From: Synchiropus splendidus
Taxonomy: Eukaryota; Chordata; Actinopteri; Syngnathiformes; Callionymidae
Assembly (NCBI RefSeq): GCF_027744825.2
Contig: NC_071342.1
Location: 9,815,501-9,879,500, forward strand
DNA: 64,000 nt
Reading direction: 5' to 3'
The position numbers and the translations under genes were made by a program. Numbering within the stretch: the stretch's first letter is position 1; each line of letters starts with the position of its first letter. Shown here one piece after another: positions 24,641 to 36,309 of the stretch. The notes beneath the pieces are model-generated. The model worked only from the letters and a program-made list of their open reading frames with translations. It was not told where the DNA came from and made no database searches.

Positions 24641-25060
24641 GTAAAAGAGAGCTGAGCCAAAAGGCAAAGCTCTCCATTCACCATTCAACCCTCACCCCTG
24701 ACCCTCATCTATGGTCATGAGCTTTGGGCCATGTCAGGAAGAAGGAGCTCTCGGATACAAGCGGCTGAAATGAGCTGCCTTCAGTGGCTGGCGAGCGTCT
24801 TCCTTAGACATAGGGTGAGGAGTTTGGGAAAGACTTGGAGTAACCACTGCTTAAAAAGTGAGCCTGGATGCCTGTTTCAGGCTCAGCCAGCATGGAGGAG
24901 AACAAGGGGTCGACTCAGGTGGAGGTGTTATATCTCTTCAATGGCCTGGGAGCGTCTTGGGATTAGAGCTGGTGGATATTGACGTTTGGCACTCCATGTT
25001 GAAGCTGCTTTCCCCACGACCTGGCAAGATGAGCAGGCGAGGATGTATGGATGGATGGTG
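24641..25060 (+). mobile_element. RTE-like LINE 3' fragment with GGAT tail
   Basis: Conceptual translation in broken frames gives KRELSQKAKLSIH, then SSRIQAAEMSCLQWLA, RVRSLGK, TRGRLRW and MAWERLGI, ending near LLSPRPG. This is the known order in the C-terminal part of fish RTE-type (Expander/Rex3-like) reverse-transcriptase ORFs. It ends in GGATGTATGGATGGATGG, the short-tandem tail expected of RTE elements. Several frameshifts make it non-functional. The RTE assignment is from remembered motif order. Confidence 0.72.
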
Positions 25061-25911
25061 ACTCCAATGGGTTGCGAGTCTCTCCACATTAGTTTGAGTC
25101 ATTCTTCAGTGGATTTACATTCTTTGTTTTACACTTGTGATTTATTAACTGTAGGTCTCATCAGGCCTGAAACTTTCAAAGAATCTTTCCACAAAAATTA
25201 GAATATTTTACTGAGACTTCCATTCAGTTTCGTTTTTAAATATGGACTTTTTGACCCTTTTGTCCTCAGTAACTTGCGTCACACGGCTTGGGTCCAGACC
25301 CACACTCACCAACTGTTCTGCTGCTCTGCTGTCCTCGGATCACATTTATCTATTTATAGCTGGTTTAATGCGAGCGCCAAATCAGTAGCTGCACTGGCAA
25401 GCTTTCGGTTTTTAACCACAAACACCGCGCCTGTGCCCAAAAAGCGATGTGGTTACTCGAGCGGTGAAGTAAAGAACAAGACTCTGGACAAATAAGTGCT
25501 GTGTTTGGGAAGGCGTCTTGAACGGAGGAGGTAATTGAACCAAACCAAGCCTGCAGCCAGTTGTGTGATGGAGAACAGCTCGGGGAGACTGAGCCAGACA
25601 TGGCAGGCTCCGCCAGAGGCCGACGCACACACCGTCATTAATACTGCTTTAGTGGTCCGATGTAGACCCATCAGTATGCCCCAGAACTCTCTGCTTCTGT
25701 CTGGCTTGTTGGCAGATATCCGGTTAGAATGGAAACACTGAGGGAGCGTTCTGTCCTACGGTTTTCCCACACACTTCCTGTATGTTGGGGCCCCGAGTCA
25801 TCAGTGGATGTTCCACTTCAATTCAGCCACATTGTGGAACTGCAAGGTCCAAACCAACGTGTCTCAGGTCTTATTATTTTAGGGATATGGCAAGTGAGCT
25901 CATTGGTGCAG

Positions 25912-25950
25912 TGTTGAAAAGAGCTGAGCCAGGAGGCAGAGCTGCTCAGT
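25912..25950 (+). mobile_element. tiny RTE-like LINE scrap
   Basis: AAAAGAGCTGAGCCAGGAGG with AGAGCTGCT resembles the KRAELSRRAEL-coding segment seen at 24641 and 39327. Very short, so only suggestive. Confidence 0.35.
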
Positions 25951-26766
25951 GGGCCCCCAACTTTTCTTGTAGTGGGAGAGCGGGAGGTTCTGATCCGCAC
26001 TCCAATTGGACCACACTCTTAAAGATCCATGTTCACCGACAAGTATGGGATGAAGCCACGCTTTGTCATCGTAACAAGCTGTTTTCATGGCTGACATTTA
26101 TTTCCTAAGTGTCTCCCTCTGTGGAAGCTCTCGCTGAAGAAGAGTCGGTGTGTTGTGCCTGCCACGCCCCAAGGCTGCTAGGTCCTGTCACTGAGCCAAA
26201 CCAAAACCCCCACATTCACAATTTACACAAAACTTATCACTCATATTTCACTGTCCGAAGGGGGCCCGGGCCCAAAACGCTACCAAAGAATTTGGCACTG
26301 CTTACCTCCTTCCTGACTACACAATGTGTGTGTACCTTTCATGCAGGATGATCCAGTCCAGTCATGGGTCATGACACGTTTTTGTCATGACTCATGTAGA
26401 TAGATGGCTTTAAAATATTGACCCGCTATACTATACTGTATACATGTAGCAGGGTACAGGGTATTTTGAGTATCAAGAATCTGGTTGTATTTTCCGCTTT
26501 TGATGTAAAATAATGAAAAAAACGTGATGGATATTCAATGTTCTATTTGTGTTCCGTATGGCAGCATAATATATATTAAGATTTTAGAGGGTGCTCCAAG
26601 AAAAAAAAAAAAAAAGACTTGTTGACCACAGAACAAAAATCTGACTCAACACCCAGCTGTAGTTTCAATTCTATTACTGAATACCATCAACTTACTGCTT
26701 TACTGAAAACAATGATCCAGTCCTAACAATGACATTGACGTTTTTATCGTCAAATTGAGGCTTAGA

Positions 26767-26822
26767 CTTGTGGGGATTGGCAAAAATGGCCATACCATCT
26801 CCAAGAATCTGTCCCCACAAAG
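26767..26822. repeat. miniature copy of the CTTTGTGGGGAC repeat family
   Basis: The left end CTTGTGGGGAT (26767-26777) is inverted relative to the right end GTCCCCACAAAG (26811-26822), giving a 56-bp unit with terminal inverted repeats. It is followed by a CA-rich stretch, as seen in other fish copies. Confidence 0.55.
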
Positions 26823-27548
26823 AGAGCTATACAAGTACGCACACACACTACACTCCTCAGCCTGCTAGTAATGGCACTGAGGTAAAACTTGGCCCGCAAG
26901 AACCTTGATGGATTGGTCGCTCCGTGTTCAAGAGTCGAGCTCATAATATTTACTGGATACCACAGGAAATGACTGGCTTAATCTAGCGCCGTTTCAATTT
27001 ACGCTTTTTTTTTTTTTCAGACTGCATTTTTAGCGCCTCCATTTTAAACAGCTGACAGCATCAGTCCTGAGCCCTCGTCTTTTATTCTGCCATTTTCTCA
27101 GGCAGACTTTCCAGCCGACCAGTCAGGAGTCGTGATCGGCTGAAGTCACTGCCAGAATCAGGTTTATTTGCTGGTGAGTGGAGAAAGTAATACACACTCG
27201 CTGCGCCTGCTCAATCAATCAGAAACTGCTACACAACTGTCCGACAGAGGAGTAAATACACTCACCAGGCCAGAGATGTTTGCTAACCTCCCTTGTTTTG
27301 CCACTTGGGGGCAACAAAATCAAGTTCCAACCACAGAATAACAAACATTTATCATGAGGAGAGCAGCGCAGTTTTCCACAATGGTCTCCATTGTTCACAT
27401 TAGAGATGTGTGGTTCCTGATACAGCAACTCATTCCATCAAAAATGAATGCAGACTAGCTGGAGAGATGTTGAGCAAGCAGCCACGTGTTCTAATAATAA
27501 CAATTACTTTACAAATTCATATTAAGTAACATTAAAGAAGCCTTTATT

Positions 27549-27580
27549 TATAGAGACTACTCACTAAAATAGTCTCTATA
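27549..27580. repeat. perfect 11-bp-stem hairpin
   Basis: TATAGAGACTA (27549-27559) pairs exactly with TAGTCTCTATA (27570-27580) across a 10-nt loop. Function unknown; it could be a MITE core or chance. Confidence 0.6.
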
Positions 27581-27689
27581 ATTGAAGATAATGAAGGGGA
27601 AAAAAAGAAAAGCTTTACTGTGTATGATCCTGGTATGCTATACATTTAAATTTGTGGTTATCTTTTTGCCAGTGGAAAGCCTCAATTTC

Positions 27690-27785
27690 AGGATTAAAAA
27701 TGATGTGATTTTACTTAGGTTTAAGCTTGGTTTAGGTCCTGGTTGTCCCCACAAAGATTGTGGTGCGTGTGTGTCTGTGTGTCAA
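27690..27785 (+). repeat. 3' part of the CTTTGTGGGGAC repeat family
   Basis: It has AGGTTTAAGCTTGGTTTAGG, GTCCTGGTTGTCCCCACAAA and then GTGTGTGTCTGTGTG. The first parts are shared with the copies at 33620 and 62950, and the GTCCCCACAAAG end with that at 26811. Confidence 0.55.
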
Positions 27786-28496
27786 AAGAACTATATATGA
27801 TTCTTCTAATGTCTAATGTATTATCTCTAAATAATAAATATATAACACAGATGTACCTGTCAGAATCATTAGCATTATAATGTGTCCCACACTTGTATGT
27901 AGCTGTGACACCGTACAAGACATCACTTCCCAGGAACTGTTAACATATCAAATGACGAAGAATGCTCACGAGAGATTCCTTCAAACTAGACATGTCAGAG
28001 GGCCTCATGAGGCCCGTCATTTATGTGGCCAGAAACATGTTTCATGAAGACATTTGCTGAGGAGCAGTTAATTGCAAGTCCCATAATGCACTGCAACAGT
28101 TGACACTCTTCTTTTTATGAGCTGTAGAGTCAATTCCAACACACTATTTAGTAGCCATAGTATATAGCCACTCTAAAGGGCCACGTTTTCTAGGAGTAGA
28201 ACCGTCAGTGTACTTTTTCCTGCCTAGTTATTAGTTTTGAGTTTCTTCTTTTCCCTCTCACACCTCAGGATTTCCGAGCTGTCAGATGATATTGAGGTTA
28301 ACGACCATACCGTAATGATTTATGGTTGTTTAAGTTTCCGTCGTGGCGGCTGTTTCACGACAGGTGGGATGGTGGCGCAATGCGGCGTCAGCCCCCTCGG
28401 GCTGCAAGATTTCGCTCTGCCATTGTCTGTTTGGCTCTTTCACCTGGGAAATGAAGCTTCACTGTAACTGAAACCCGCGACCTCGGGCTCTGTGCG

Positions 28497-28842
28497 CATA
28501 TATACTCGCTGATGCTGCAGACAAATTACGCCTCCCTCAACCTGCTGTGCTGTTGTGTCATGTTGCGTTCAGTCTCACCGCCAGTGCTTCTTGTTTTCGC
28601 GTGGCTCGCGCACTGGTTCTATGGCGACGCCAGGTGAACACTTAGAGATGTGGGAATTTCTCGCAGATATAAGTGTCAGCCTGAAGGTTCGGCCAGCCAA
28701 GGAGGAAGCAGAGCAGATGAATGAGAGTGTTGAGATTGAAACTTTAGATGTCCAGAGCTCACCTGCAGGCAGAAGCGGCCGCCTGGAGGCCATGAGCTGT
28801 CACTCACTGCTGGAAGGAGTGTGTTGTTCCCAGGACCTTTAG
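28497..28842 (+). other. GC-rich patch with a short ORF, weak gene candidate
   Basis: A CpG-bearing stretch carries a TATATA-like motif near 28498 and an ORF from ATG 28621 to the stop at 28842 (73 codons), beginning MATPGEHLEMWEFLADISVS and containing acidic KEEAEQMNESVEIE. No family is recognised, the start context is weak, and the minus strand is also open. A first exon is conceivable; chance is more likely. Confidence 0.12.
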
Positions 28843-31455
28843 CTCAGGTGAGGCCGCGACGACTAGTGTGAGAGTGAAGCAGTCGCGGAAACACAATGAT
28901 GTTTTCTCACATGCCAAGACCTCACCGGCCTTAACATCCTGTATCGGATGAAGATTTATATCCGAGCATGGCCGCCTCTCCCGATGATCGGTAATTCATG
29001 CCAGAAACACACCTGCAATCTTCCCACAAAAAGATAAATCGGGTTTAAACCAAGTACAAGTGAGTACAAGTCTCAACCGATATTCAAAATGGCCAGTGAC
29101 GCCATTGTGTCCCCATTTTGTATCTACCTTCAGAGGAGCTGAATGGCTGTTCGTGATTGAGTCGTTCTCTCTGACTCGACTGTGACTCGTGCAGCTTATA
29201 AGATCGTCATGGGGATTCCCAGTACCACCCGTCGTTCTAACTCCCACATCTTCCGATCAAATTACCGACATCTATCGTGACATTTCCTGTTAATCCTGCC
29301 TGTGTTTCTTCATCTCTGCCCACCGTCCCCTGTCTTCACGGACGTATGGAAGAAACTGAAGCTCAGTCAGTTTCCCTTCAGTTGGGCTTGTTTACGCGAT
29401 TGCATGTATGCCAGTCGCCGCTACAGTATTTAACTCGGGCTCATGTTACTGTGACCCCCACACTCGCTGTTGTCACTGCTGCGACACTTGATTCCCACAC
29501 GACGGTGTTTGTTTCACATGCTTATTTTCACAGTCGCATCCTTCCCTCTGTCGCTCCATCTTCCTTCATTGTTCAGAAGGTCTGTGTGAGTGTGTAGGCG
29601 GGTGCGACGGACACACGAAACATGCCTCACAGTCTCTTTGTGAAGCTTTCATAAAGACTGTTCAGTCCTGATTCACTCAGTGGTGACTGTAATCTGCTTC
29701 TCCCATCAAATCTCTTTGCACACCAGAGGACACAGATTATTAATTGAATTTGCTCATTTCCAGGCAAATATTAAGACACAATGCCAACAAACTAGCACCC
29801 AACAATTCCTTTTTTTTTAACTTTTTATAAACAAAATTAGAAAAATACAAGCCTCTCTCTAGACTGTGTGAGTGCATCCACCTGACAGGTGCACAGCCTC
29901 ACTGGACAGAAGCAGACTTTCAGTGTGGGGTCACTCTGACCAGTCAGTGACTTGTCTGGAGTTACAGGTTACTGACTTCCAAAAGGGGGCTACACTGGTG
30001 TCTAAAGTGAAGATAAAAGTGAATTGTTTTACAACAGGCAGCCATGTCCTGCTTTTCTTTTTTAGTTTAAATATTACATGAAATAATCCCAGAGTGTATC
30101 TCCGGAGTCTGTCGGCCAGTTGGACTGAGCTGGACCTGAGCCGATGAGCCTGAAAATGAGTGGCAGATGATGCAGCTTGCTTCACTGATTTCTCCAGCTG
30201 TCCATCGCTGCAGGAATAAAGCCATTTTATTAGTAATGTACTTTGAACCTAATGTAATATTTGTCCCGGCGGGGGAATAAATCAGAAAATTGTTGTAAGC
30301 CTATGAGGAACACTGATAGATCACATATTGACTCTGCATTTCCACAAAGGTGAAAACTCGGAGGACGACTGCAAGTGAGTTGTGATCAGTAAGGGATGTT
30401 TTTCTGCTTACTTTTCAACGTAGTTCATCTGCATGAGGACCCACTCTTGCCTCCTCAGTCTCGCCCTCCCTGGGGAGGGAGTCATTATCTGGGCTGCTCG
30501 TCCACCCGCTCTCCAGGCTCTTACTCACTTAGCACCTTCCTGCTTCTTTATGCTACAATGCTATCTGCCTGTGGGAGGCCCAGAAATCTGCCTCTTTCAC
30601 CCCAAAACAGAAGACCTTTGATGGGGGTGGGCCAGAGGAGCTAATCCCTTGCTGGACTCCATACTTCTCGGCTTTCACGGGGGACTTCCACAGACCTCCA
30701 GGAAGTCCAAGAAGTGGCCTGGAATGAAGCGCTTTGTGTAAATGTATACGACGGCCCACATTCACAGGACGTGCAGCGCACATTTTGAATAGTATAACTG
30801 ACACGTTTAGTCATTAGACAGTGGAAATACACTTACAGTTAAAGTTTGGATACAGAGGGCATTGTTTTCTTTGTTCGAGTGTGAGTAAGTCTAGCTGTGT
30901 GTGAGTGTATCGTGTGTGTCAAGCTTCCTGTGAAGTTGTCGGGACACGACAGCCCTGGCAGACGCATCAGCTATTGTTGGATGAACTCTCTGTGACTCTT
31001 TGCAATATGTATCTTCACACAACCACACTCACACTCACACACACACCTGTTGAGAAACTAGGTACCAACCAGGAAATGAATGGCCAATGAGAGACGTCTG
31101 TGTGGACAACAGTCTGCGGTTCACTCGTCTGAGTGTGCGTGTGAGGGAAGTGACAAACGTACCAGTTTGAGGTCTAACGGCAGAGAGATAAGAGAAGGGT
31201 GTTCTGGGTCCGGTTCAGGGAAATGCTTGAACATCACAATGCAAATAAGAAATAATGGCATTACAACACCAACATAATCTCTCGAGTTAAAACAGGTCAC
31301 CAACTATCATGTCATCTGGGAATGTTGGTGGATGATTCGAGTGAAAAAATGCTTATTTGCTGTTGTAAATGCTTGCACGGAAATGAATACATTTATGTCA
31401 TATATGTATGTTTTTACATAGGGCTCGTACCACCAAACAGATGAATTTATTTGCA

Positions 31456-31532
31456 ATAATAATAATAATGTTCGTTATTATTTTTATTATTATTGTTGTT
31501 GTTGTTGTTTTTGTTGCTGTTATTATTATTCA
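31456..31532. repeat. AT-rich trinucleotide simple repeats
   Basis: (AAT)n followed by (ATT)n, (GTT)n and (ATT)n runs, all imperfect. Confidence 0.8.
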
Positions 31533-32364
31533 AAAGACGCTCAATTCTAATAAATTGATAAATAAATGAATGAACGTGCATTTGGCAGAAATTAAAATTA
31601 AATATAAATGAAAACCAATAAACTCAAATAATAATTTTAATAATGTATTACATTGCATTAGAATTAAATAAAAGGCTTTTGTGCTGCTCTCGATATTAGT
31701 ATTATTTTTATTAATAATATTTTTTATATATAATTTCAGGTAACTGAAATATACAGGGATCGGACAAAATAACAAAAAAAATCCTTAAAGCTTTTTTAGC
31801 TATAAGGTGTTGTTGTTGGTTTGTCCAACACTGACTATCATTGTGTTACTGTTGCAGACACATGCATCAGATCACCTCACTCCAGAAGCTTCTGTAAATA
31901 TGTAATGCTCCAGTGCGTCTTGAAGGTTGAGATTTGTCTCGATCTTATCGCACAATCTGTACGTGTTGAAGTGTGTAGCTGTGGCTCGATGATCGACATG
32001 AGCGGGTTACATGTATCCTAAGTGTATTGTCTGTCACATTTCAGCGTGTTCTCAGCTGCCCTGCCGTCTAATCTCCGCCGGCTTATTCCGCTCCATCATG
32101 CTAAAACCAGCGCTGTAACACACACACACACACATAGACAGCGGTCCAGTGCGACAAGTTCCTGCCGCCAGAGAGTGCAAAGATCAGCACTTTTCGCAGA
32201 GATTGATGATTCCATTCTGAAGACTGACCTGCCCTGCAGAAAGAAGCTCCTTATGAAGCAGCATTTTCCTCATTCCTGACATGTCACCTAAAACCTGCTG
32301 TTTACCATTCAGTGCCGTGGGAGCCGTCTATACGGCCAATCAGTGCGTGTGCTGGAGCACGAAG

Positions 32365-32366
<2 letters not shown>

Positions 32367-32403
<37 letters not shown>
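32367..32403. repeat. (GT)18 microsatellite
   Basis: An uninterrupted GT tract, followed by GCGCGTGT. It creates the artificial HTHTHT tract in the minus-strand ORF 32309-32668. Confidence 0.97.
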
Positions 32404-32407
<4 letters not shown>

Positions 32408-32487
32408 TGTTGCCTTGTCAAATTGACTTTCTAATCTCACCTTTAAGGCTCTGACTGGACTTGTCAAGAGCCTGCTCACCTGCGTTG

Positions 32488-32519
<32 letters not shown>
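32488..32519. repeat. compound (AT)n(GT)n microsatellite
   Basis: (AT)10 at 32488-32507 passes directly into GT units up to 32519. Confidence 0.95.
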
Positions 32520-32770
32520 TCTCCTGCTGGCCACAACAAACAGACAGCAACTGTCCTCTCTCGACTCAGTTTCAGGGATCGAAACAGAGCAGTTTGATCG
32601 CTGGAGAAGCCAAAATTCTCCACAAATGTTGGAGCAGATTTGAAGAACCAGAAGGCCTTTCGATCCATAAGTTAGTTAGTGAAAACATGAACATCAGTGC
32701 TCCACGATGAGGACTGTAGCATCTGATCATTCAACTAATCTAGGTGCTAAGTTTGTTCTCATTGGGCTTG

Positions 32771-32830
32771 AGTGGATTTCCTCTGGGCACTCTGGTTTCT
32801 TCCCACAGGTTTGGGCTTCCCACCTTTATC
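32771..32830 (+). repeat. fragment of abundant fish repeat (head/middle part)
   Basis: GTGGATTTCCTCTGGGCACT and CTGGTTTCTTCCCACAGG match the stretch of the same family as 3590-3762 that usually reads GGGTTTCCTCCGGGTGCTCC...CCTCCCACAG. Confidence 0.6.
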
Positions 32831-32924
32831 AGTGCCTCATAACCCGCATAACAGCAGTAGAAAATGATTGAATATTGTCAAGCTTTTTGCCCCAGAATCC
32901 AAAAACACTGACAGCTTTGAAAAG

Positions 32925-33010
32925 TTATGGGTTTGAATTCCAGTCTGGTAAGCTTTATATGCTCTTGGGCAAGGTCCTGCATCACTAGGATGGATAAGGT
33001 TGTGTGTCTG
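32925..33010 (+). repeat. SINE-like remnant
   Basis: GGGTTTGAATTCCAGTCTGG resembles a tRNA B box (GGTTCGAATCC), followed by CTCTTGGGCAAGGTCCTG, a phrase typical of fish tRNA-derived repeats. Confidence 0.4.
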
Positions 33011-33617
33011 TCTGTATTTATAGAGTACTTTCTATTGATATCCACAATGATAACATGAGGACATGTTTCAAATATGAATAAAAATCAGCCTTGACTGGGT
33101 CATAAGGTTATGACATATGTTTATGAACATAAAGAAAGACGGCGTTTGGAAAAGGATAATCATCGTAGTTGTACATTATTATTATAGATACTTTTCATAG
33201 CATTACAAACATCTAGTGTCGAGCTGCAACATAAAACACATGACCGAGCTTTAAACCCGCACCTGAAGTTCACACAGCCAAATATTCGCCTGCGGCTTCA
33301 TCCTGCCACAGAGCTCATTTCATTTTACTGCGCCGTCGAGCACTTTCCACATCATCGTCATAATTGAAGGCGCGATCGATACCTAACAAGCGGCATCCGT
33401 TCACATTGTGTCTTATTACACACATAGTTATTTTGTTGCACCCTGGTAGTAAAGCAGTCGTGGCTTTATTGTCGTGATTTATTTACGCGGAAGGTTAGAG
33501 TGTGAGAACGTGTGGGAACGAAATCCACTTCTCAGTCTGTGGCTGTCAGACAGAAGTGGAATGACACTTGGAATATCTTTACGCGAGGCCTGTGTGTGTG
33601 TGTGTGTCGGGGAGGGG

Positions 33618-33812
33618 TGTTTGTTTATCCTACTTTGTGGGGACCAATTCTTGACAAAACACCAGCTTTAGGACCGTATGACTTTGTGGGTACGTTTGGC
33701 TTGACTCCACAAAGTTAAACTTCAATTTGAGTATGAATACTTCAACATAACTGAGTCATTATAATTAGGTTTAAGTTAAGTCCTGGTTAGCCTTTTGTTT
33801 TGGATGGTCCAG
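33618..33812 (+). repeat. member of the CTTTGTGGGGAC repeat family
   Basis: It follows a GT microsatellite and starts TATCCTACTTTGTGGGGACC, the usual opening of this fish repeat. It continues through TAGGTTTAAGTTAAGTCC to TTTTGTTTTGGATGGTCC, sharing order and wording with 62950-63112. Confidence 0.65.
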
Positions 33813-34457
33813 TTTAGAGCATGAGAACGAGTCAAAGCTGTCACGAGGAAACACACAATCTCAGCAGCATGTGGTGTCCTATAGTTGCCATCAAAAATGG
33901 TATATTGATATCGACCGTTATCACAACCGTTGGTTTCCACATCTTCACTGCTGTGTGGAAGCAGGTGAGAAAAGGTCAGAGTTGAAGCTGAAAGGTGAGA
34001 GGGAGGTGAAGGAAAGGGGTGAGATAGTGAAGCAGTGGGTGGAAGTTGGTGTTCCTGCGCCCCGGGCCGTGTGCGTGTGTAAGAGGATACGGCCTCAGCA
34101 GAAAGGTGGAAACTTGTACCTCCTTATCTAGAGGGCAAGTGAGTCTGTATGTGTGTGTGTGTGTGTCGTTTTTCTCATACATACCTGATCCTGATGATCC
34201 TCATGATAAGAGCCACAGCGTGTGTGTCTTTGTGTGGATGGAAGTCTCAGTTTACCACGGAGTCCCCCCACCCCCGTTTTAAAGCCGTGGCTCCCAGGCT
34301 GGGCGATACAGAATGCGTGTTTATTTTTGAACAACACCAAACAACAATGCTTTTTTTGGAGATGGAGCCCAGTTATACTGACCGTTTTGTAACATATGAA
34401 ACAGAGGCTTTGGAGGCAATGATGGGGCAGCCTGTTGGAGAGTCAACTAGCAAGCAA

Positions 34458-34460
<3 letters not shown>

Positions 34461-34500
<40 letters not shown>
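34461..34500. repeat. (AT)20 microsatellite
   Basis: Exactly twenty uninterrupted AT units. The IYIYIY tract in the overlapping ORF is an artefact of it. Confidence 0.98.
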
Positions 34501-34502
<2 letters not shown>

Positions 34503-35579
34503 GACTTAAAATGCAAGGAAAGGACACAATATTTTGAACATTACTTTCCTTAAATGAGTACTACTATAAATAGTGACCTAGTCTCTCATTTTATTTTTGC
34601 ATTTTTTGTAATCTTATTCGATAATCATTCTTTTAAATAAAGCTGATTCAGAACATTGAAAAAACAATTAAGTGAGACTTAAAAATGTCCACTCAAATCT
34701 ATTTGATCAGCCCTTGCTAGTCAACGAATTACTGCTCAGTATATTTAAAAGTATTCATTTCTATGGAATCGTTTGAGCTCAACAAAGGTCAGAATGGAAC
34801 TCCACCTCGTGACCTTCAGGTGACACCAGCTGAAAAAACAGTGCACATACTTCAGCATGAGTCAAATATGTTTTGCGTTGGAATTAATGTTGATGTGTGA
34901 CTGACAGAAAAAATGTCATCTCAGCGAGTATTAAAGGTGTTGGGTTTCATTTGTGCAAATGAATGTCATGAATCATGTTGTCAGAACCAGGTTGGCACGA
35001 GGAAATGCTTTTTTCCCCTGCGCACTGACTGCAGACATTTTTGTTCATAATATCTCTGTAGATTTTACTGCCTTTAATTTGGTTCATATTTTTTTTTGCC
35101 ATTTTCTCTCCCTTTACTTCCTCTGTTTTTTGAGGAAGTTTGAAACTCCTTTTTCCTCTTCACCCTTCCTCACTGGGAACGTAAGATGATCCATCTTTTA
35201 TTCATTTCTTTCCCTTTTCAGTGGTAGTTACAGAACAATGCAGGGGGTTCTTGTTGACTGTTTGAGGAAGAGGAACAGTGTAAGGTTGCTGTCACAGTAA
35301 AGGTGAGCCGGGATCAGCTTTGAGTCGCTACAAAAATGCAGAAGGAAATAAAACTGAGGGGAAGAGTCATGTGACCTTCCCTGTGCTGTTGGGGTCTCAT
35401 GATGAGTTGCAGAAGAAGCTTGGACCTGCTCGCTGACGTCACTGAAGGTAGTTTCCTCCTCCCATCCCGGCCTGATTGACACTCACTGGCAACATCACTA
35501 ATGGAAATACATATGTCAAAAAATAACATCAACGTTTAATGTTATTAAAAGAAAAATGCAATAAAAATGTCATTTAGTA

Positions 35580-36308
35580 TAGTGGTACCTCGGTTTTCGC
35601 ATGTCCCGGACTTCGAACCAATCGGAGTTCGAACTAAAATTTAAAGATTTTTTTGCTTCGGGTTTCGAACGAAAATCCAGAACTCGAACGCCCCCAAAAA
35701 AAGCTGGAAAAACGTGCGCGAACCAATCAGCTGACCCACGACGCGCTTTGTTATTGTGTATAACGCAGCCTCTGTATGCAGACGTGTCCCGTTAGCTACA
35801 TTTACTGACTGTTTCTCCTTCATATTGAGGTGTAAAACTTTTCCTGCCTTCGCACTGGACCGTGGTAGAGTGTCATAGGGGAGGTACTCCTCGACACCTC
35901 CGAGGCTGGAGCGCTCACTCCAGGGTTTGATGTCCTGTTGTGGGCTGGAGCTGGGACAGGGATGAGGCGAGTCTGGGACAGAGCGTGACTTGGTTTATGA
36001 CTTTGTCACAGCCAAACTGCACAGAAGCGCACATTCAGAGCTGGACACGCACCGGGCACCTCTTCACTTCTGGAGAGATGTCACTCACTCGGCAACCCCT
36101 CCCACATGCAGCGGTCACACACATAGAGGAACAGCGCACCTGCAGCAGACACTCTACATTCACTCCTACAAAAGCCTGTTTTAAGGCGTGGAACGCATTA
36201 TTTCTTTTTCCATCCATTGTAATGGGAAAAATCGATTCAGATTTAGAAAAAATCGCTTCTCAGTCAGCCGTCCGGAACGGATTGTGGTCGAGAACCGAGG
36301 TACCACTG
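35580..36308. mobile_element. mariner/Tc1-type non-autonomous element (729 bp)
   Basis: The left end reads TAGTGGTACCTCGGTTTTCG, and the reverse complement of the right end reads CAGTGGTACCTCGGTTCTCG. These are terminal inverted repeats of about 20 bp with two mismatches. TA lies immediately outside both ends (35578-35579 and 36309-36310), as expected for Tc1/mariner target duplication. Subterminal sequence has several TTCGAAC-type words on the left and a fixed GTAATGGGAAAAATCGATT on the right, as in known fish and tetrapod copies. The 126-codon internal ORF (35940-36320) shows no transposase motif and runs through the right end, so the element looks non-autonomous. Confidence 0.82.
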
Positions 36309-36309
36309 T

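Larger units (their letters stand above)
25070..32360. other. intergenic, no secure gene
   Basis: Apart from the small repeats and the weak ORF listed separately, this stretch has short overlapping ORFs, an A-run near 26600-26615, a T-run near 27006-27018 and AAT/TTG-rich simple sequence at 31456-31532. No complete mobile element is recognised. Confidence 0.5.

Noticed and set aside
32309..32668. 119-codon minus-strand ORF
   Set aside because: Built across (GT)n and (AT)n tracts.
34149..34553. 134-codon ORF
   Set aside because: Contains VCVCVC and IYIYIY from GT and AT microsatellites; a simple-repeat artefact.
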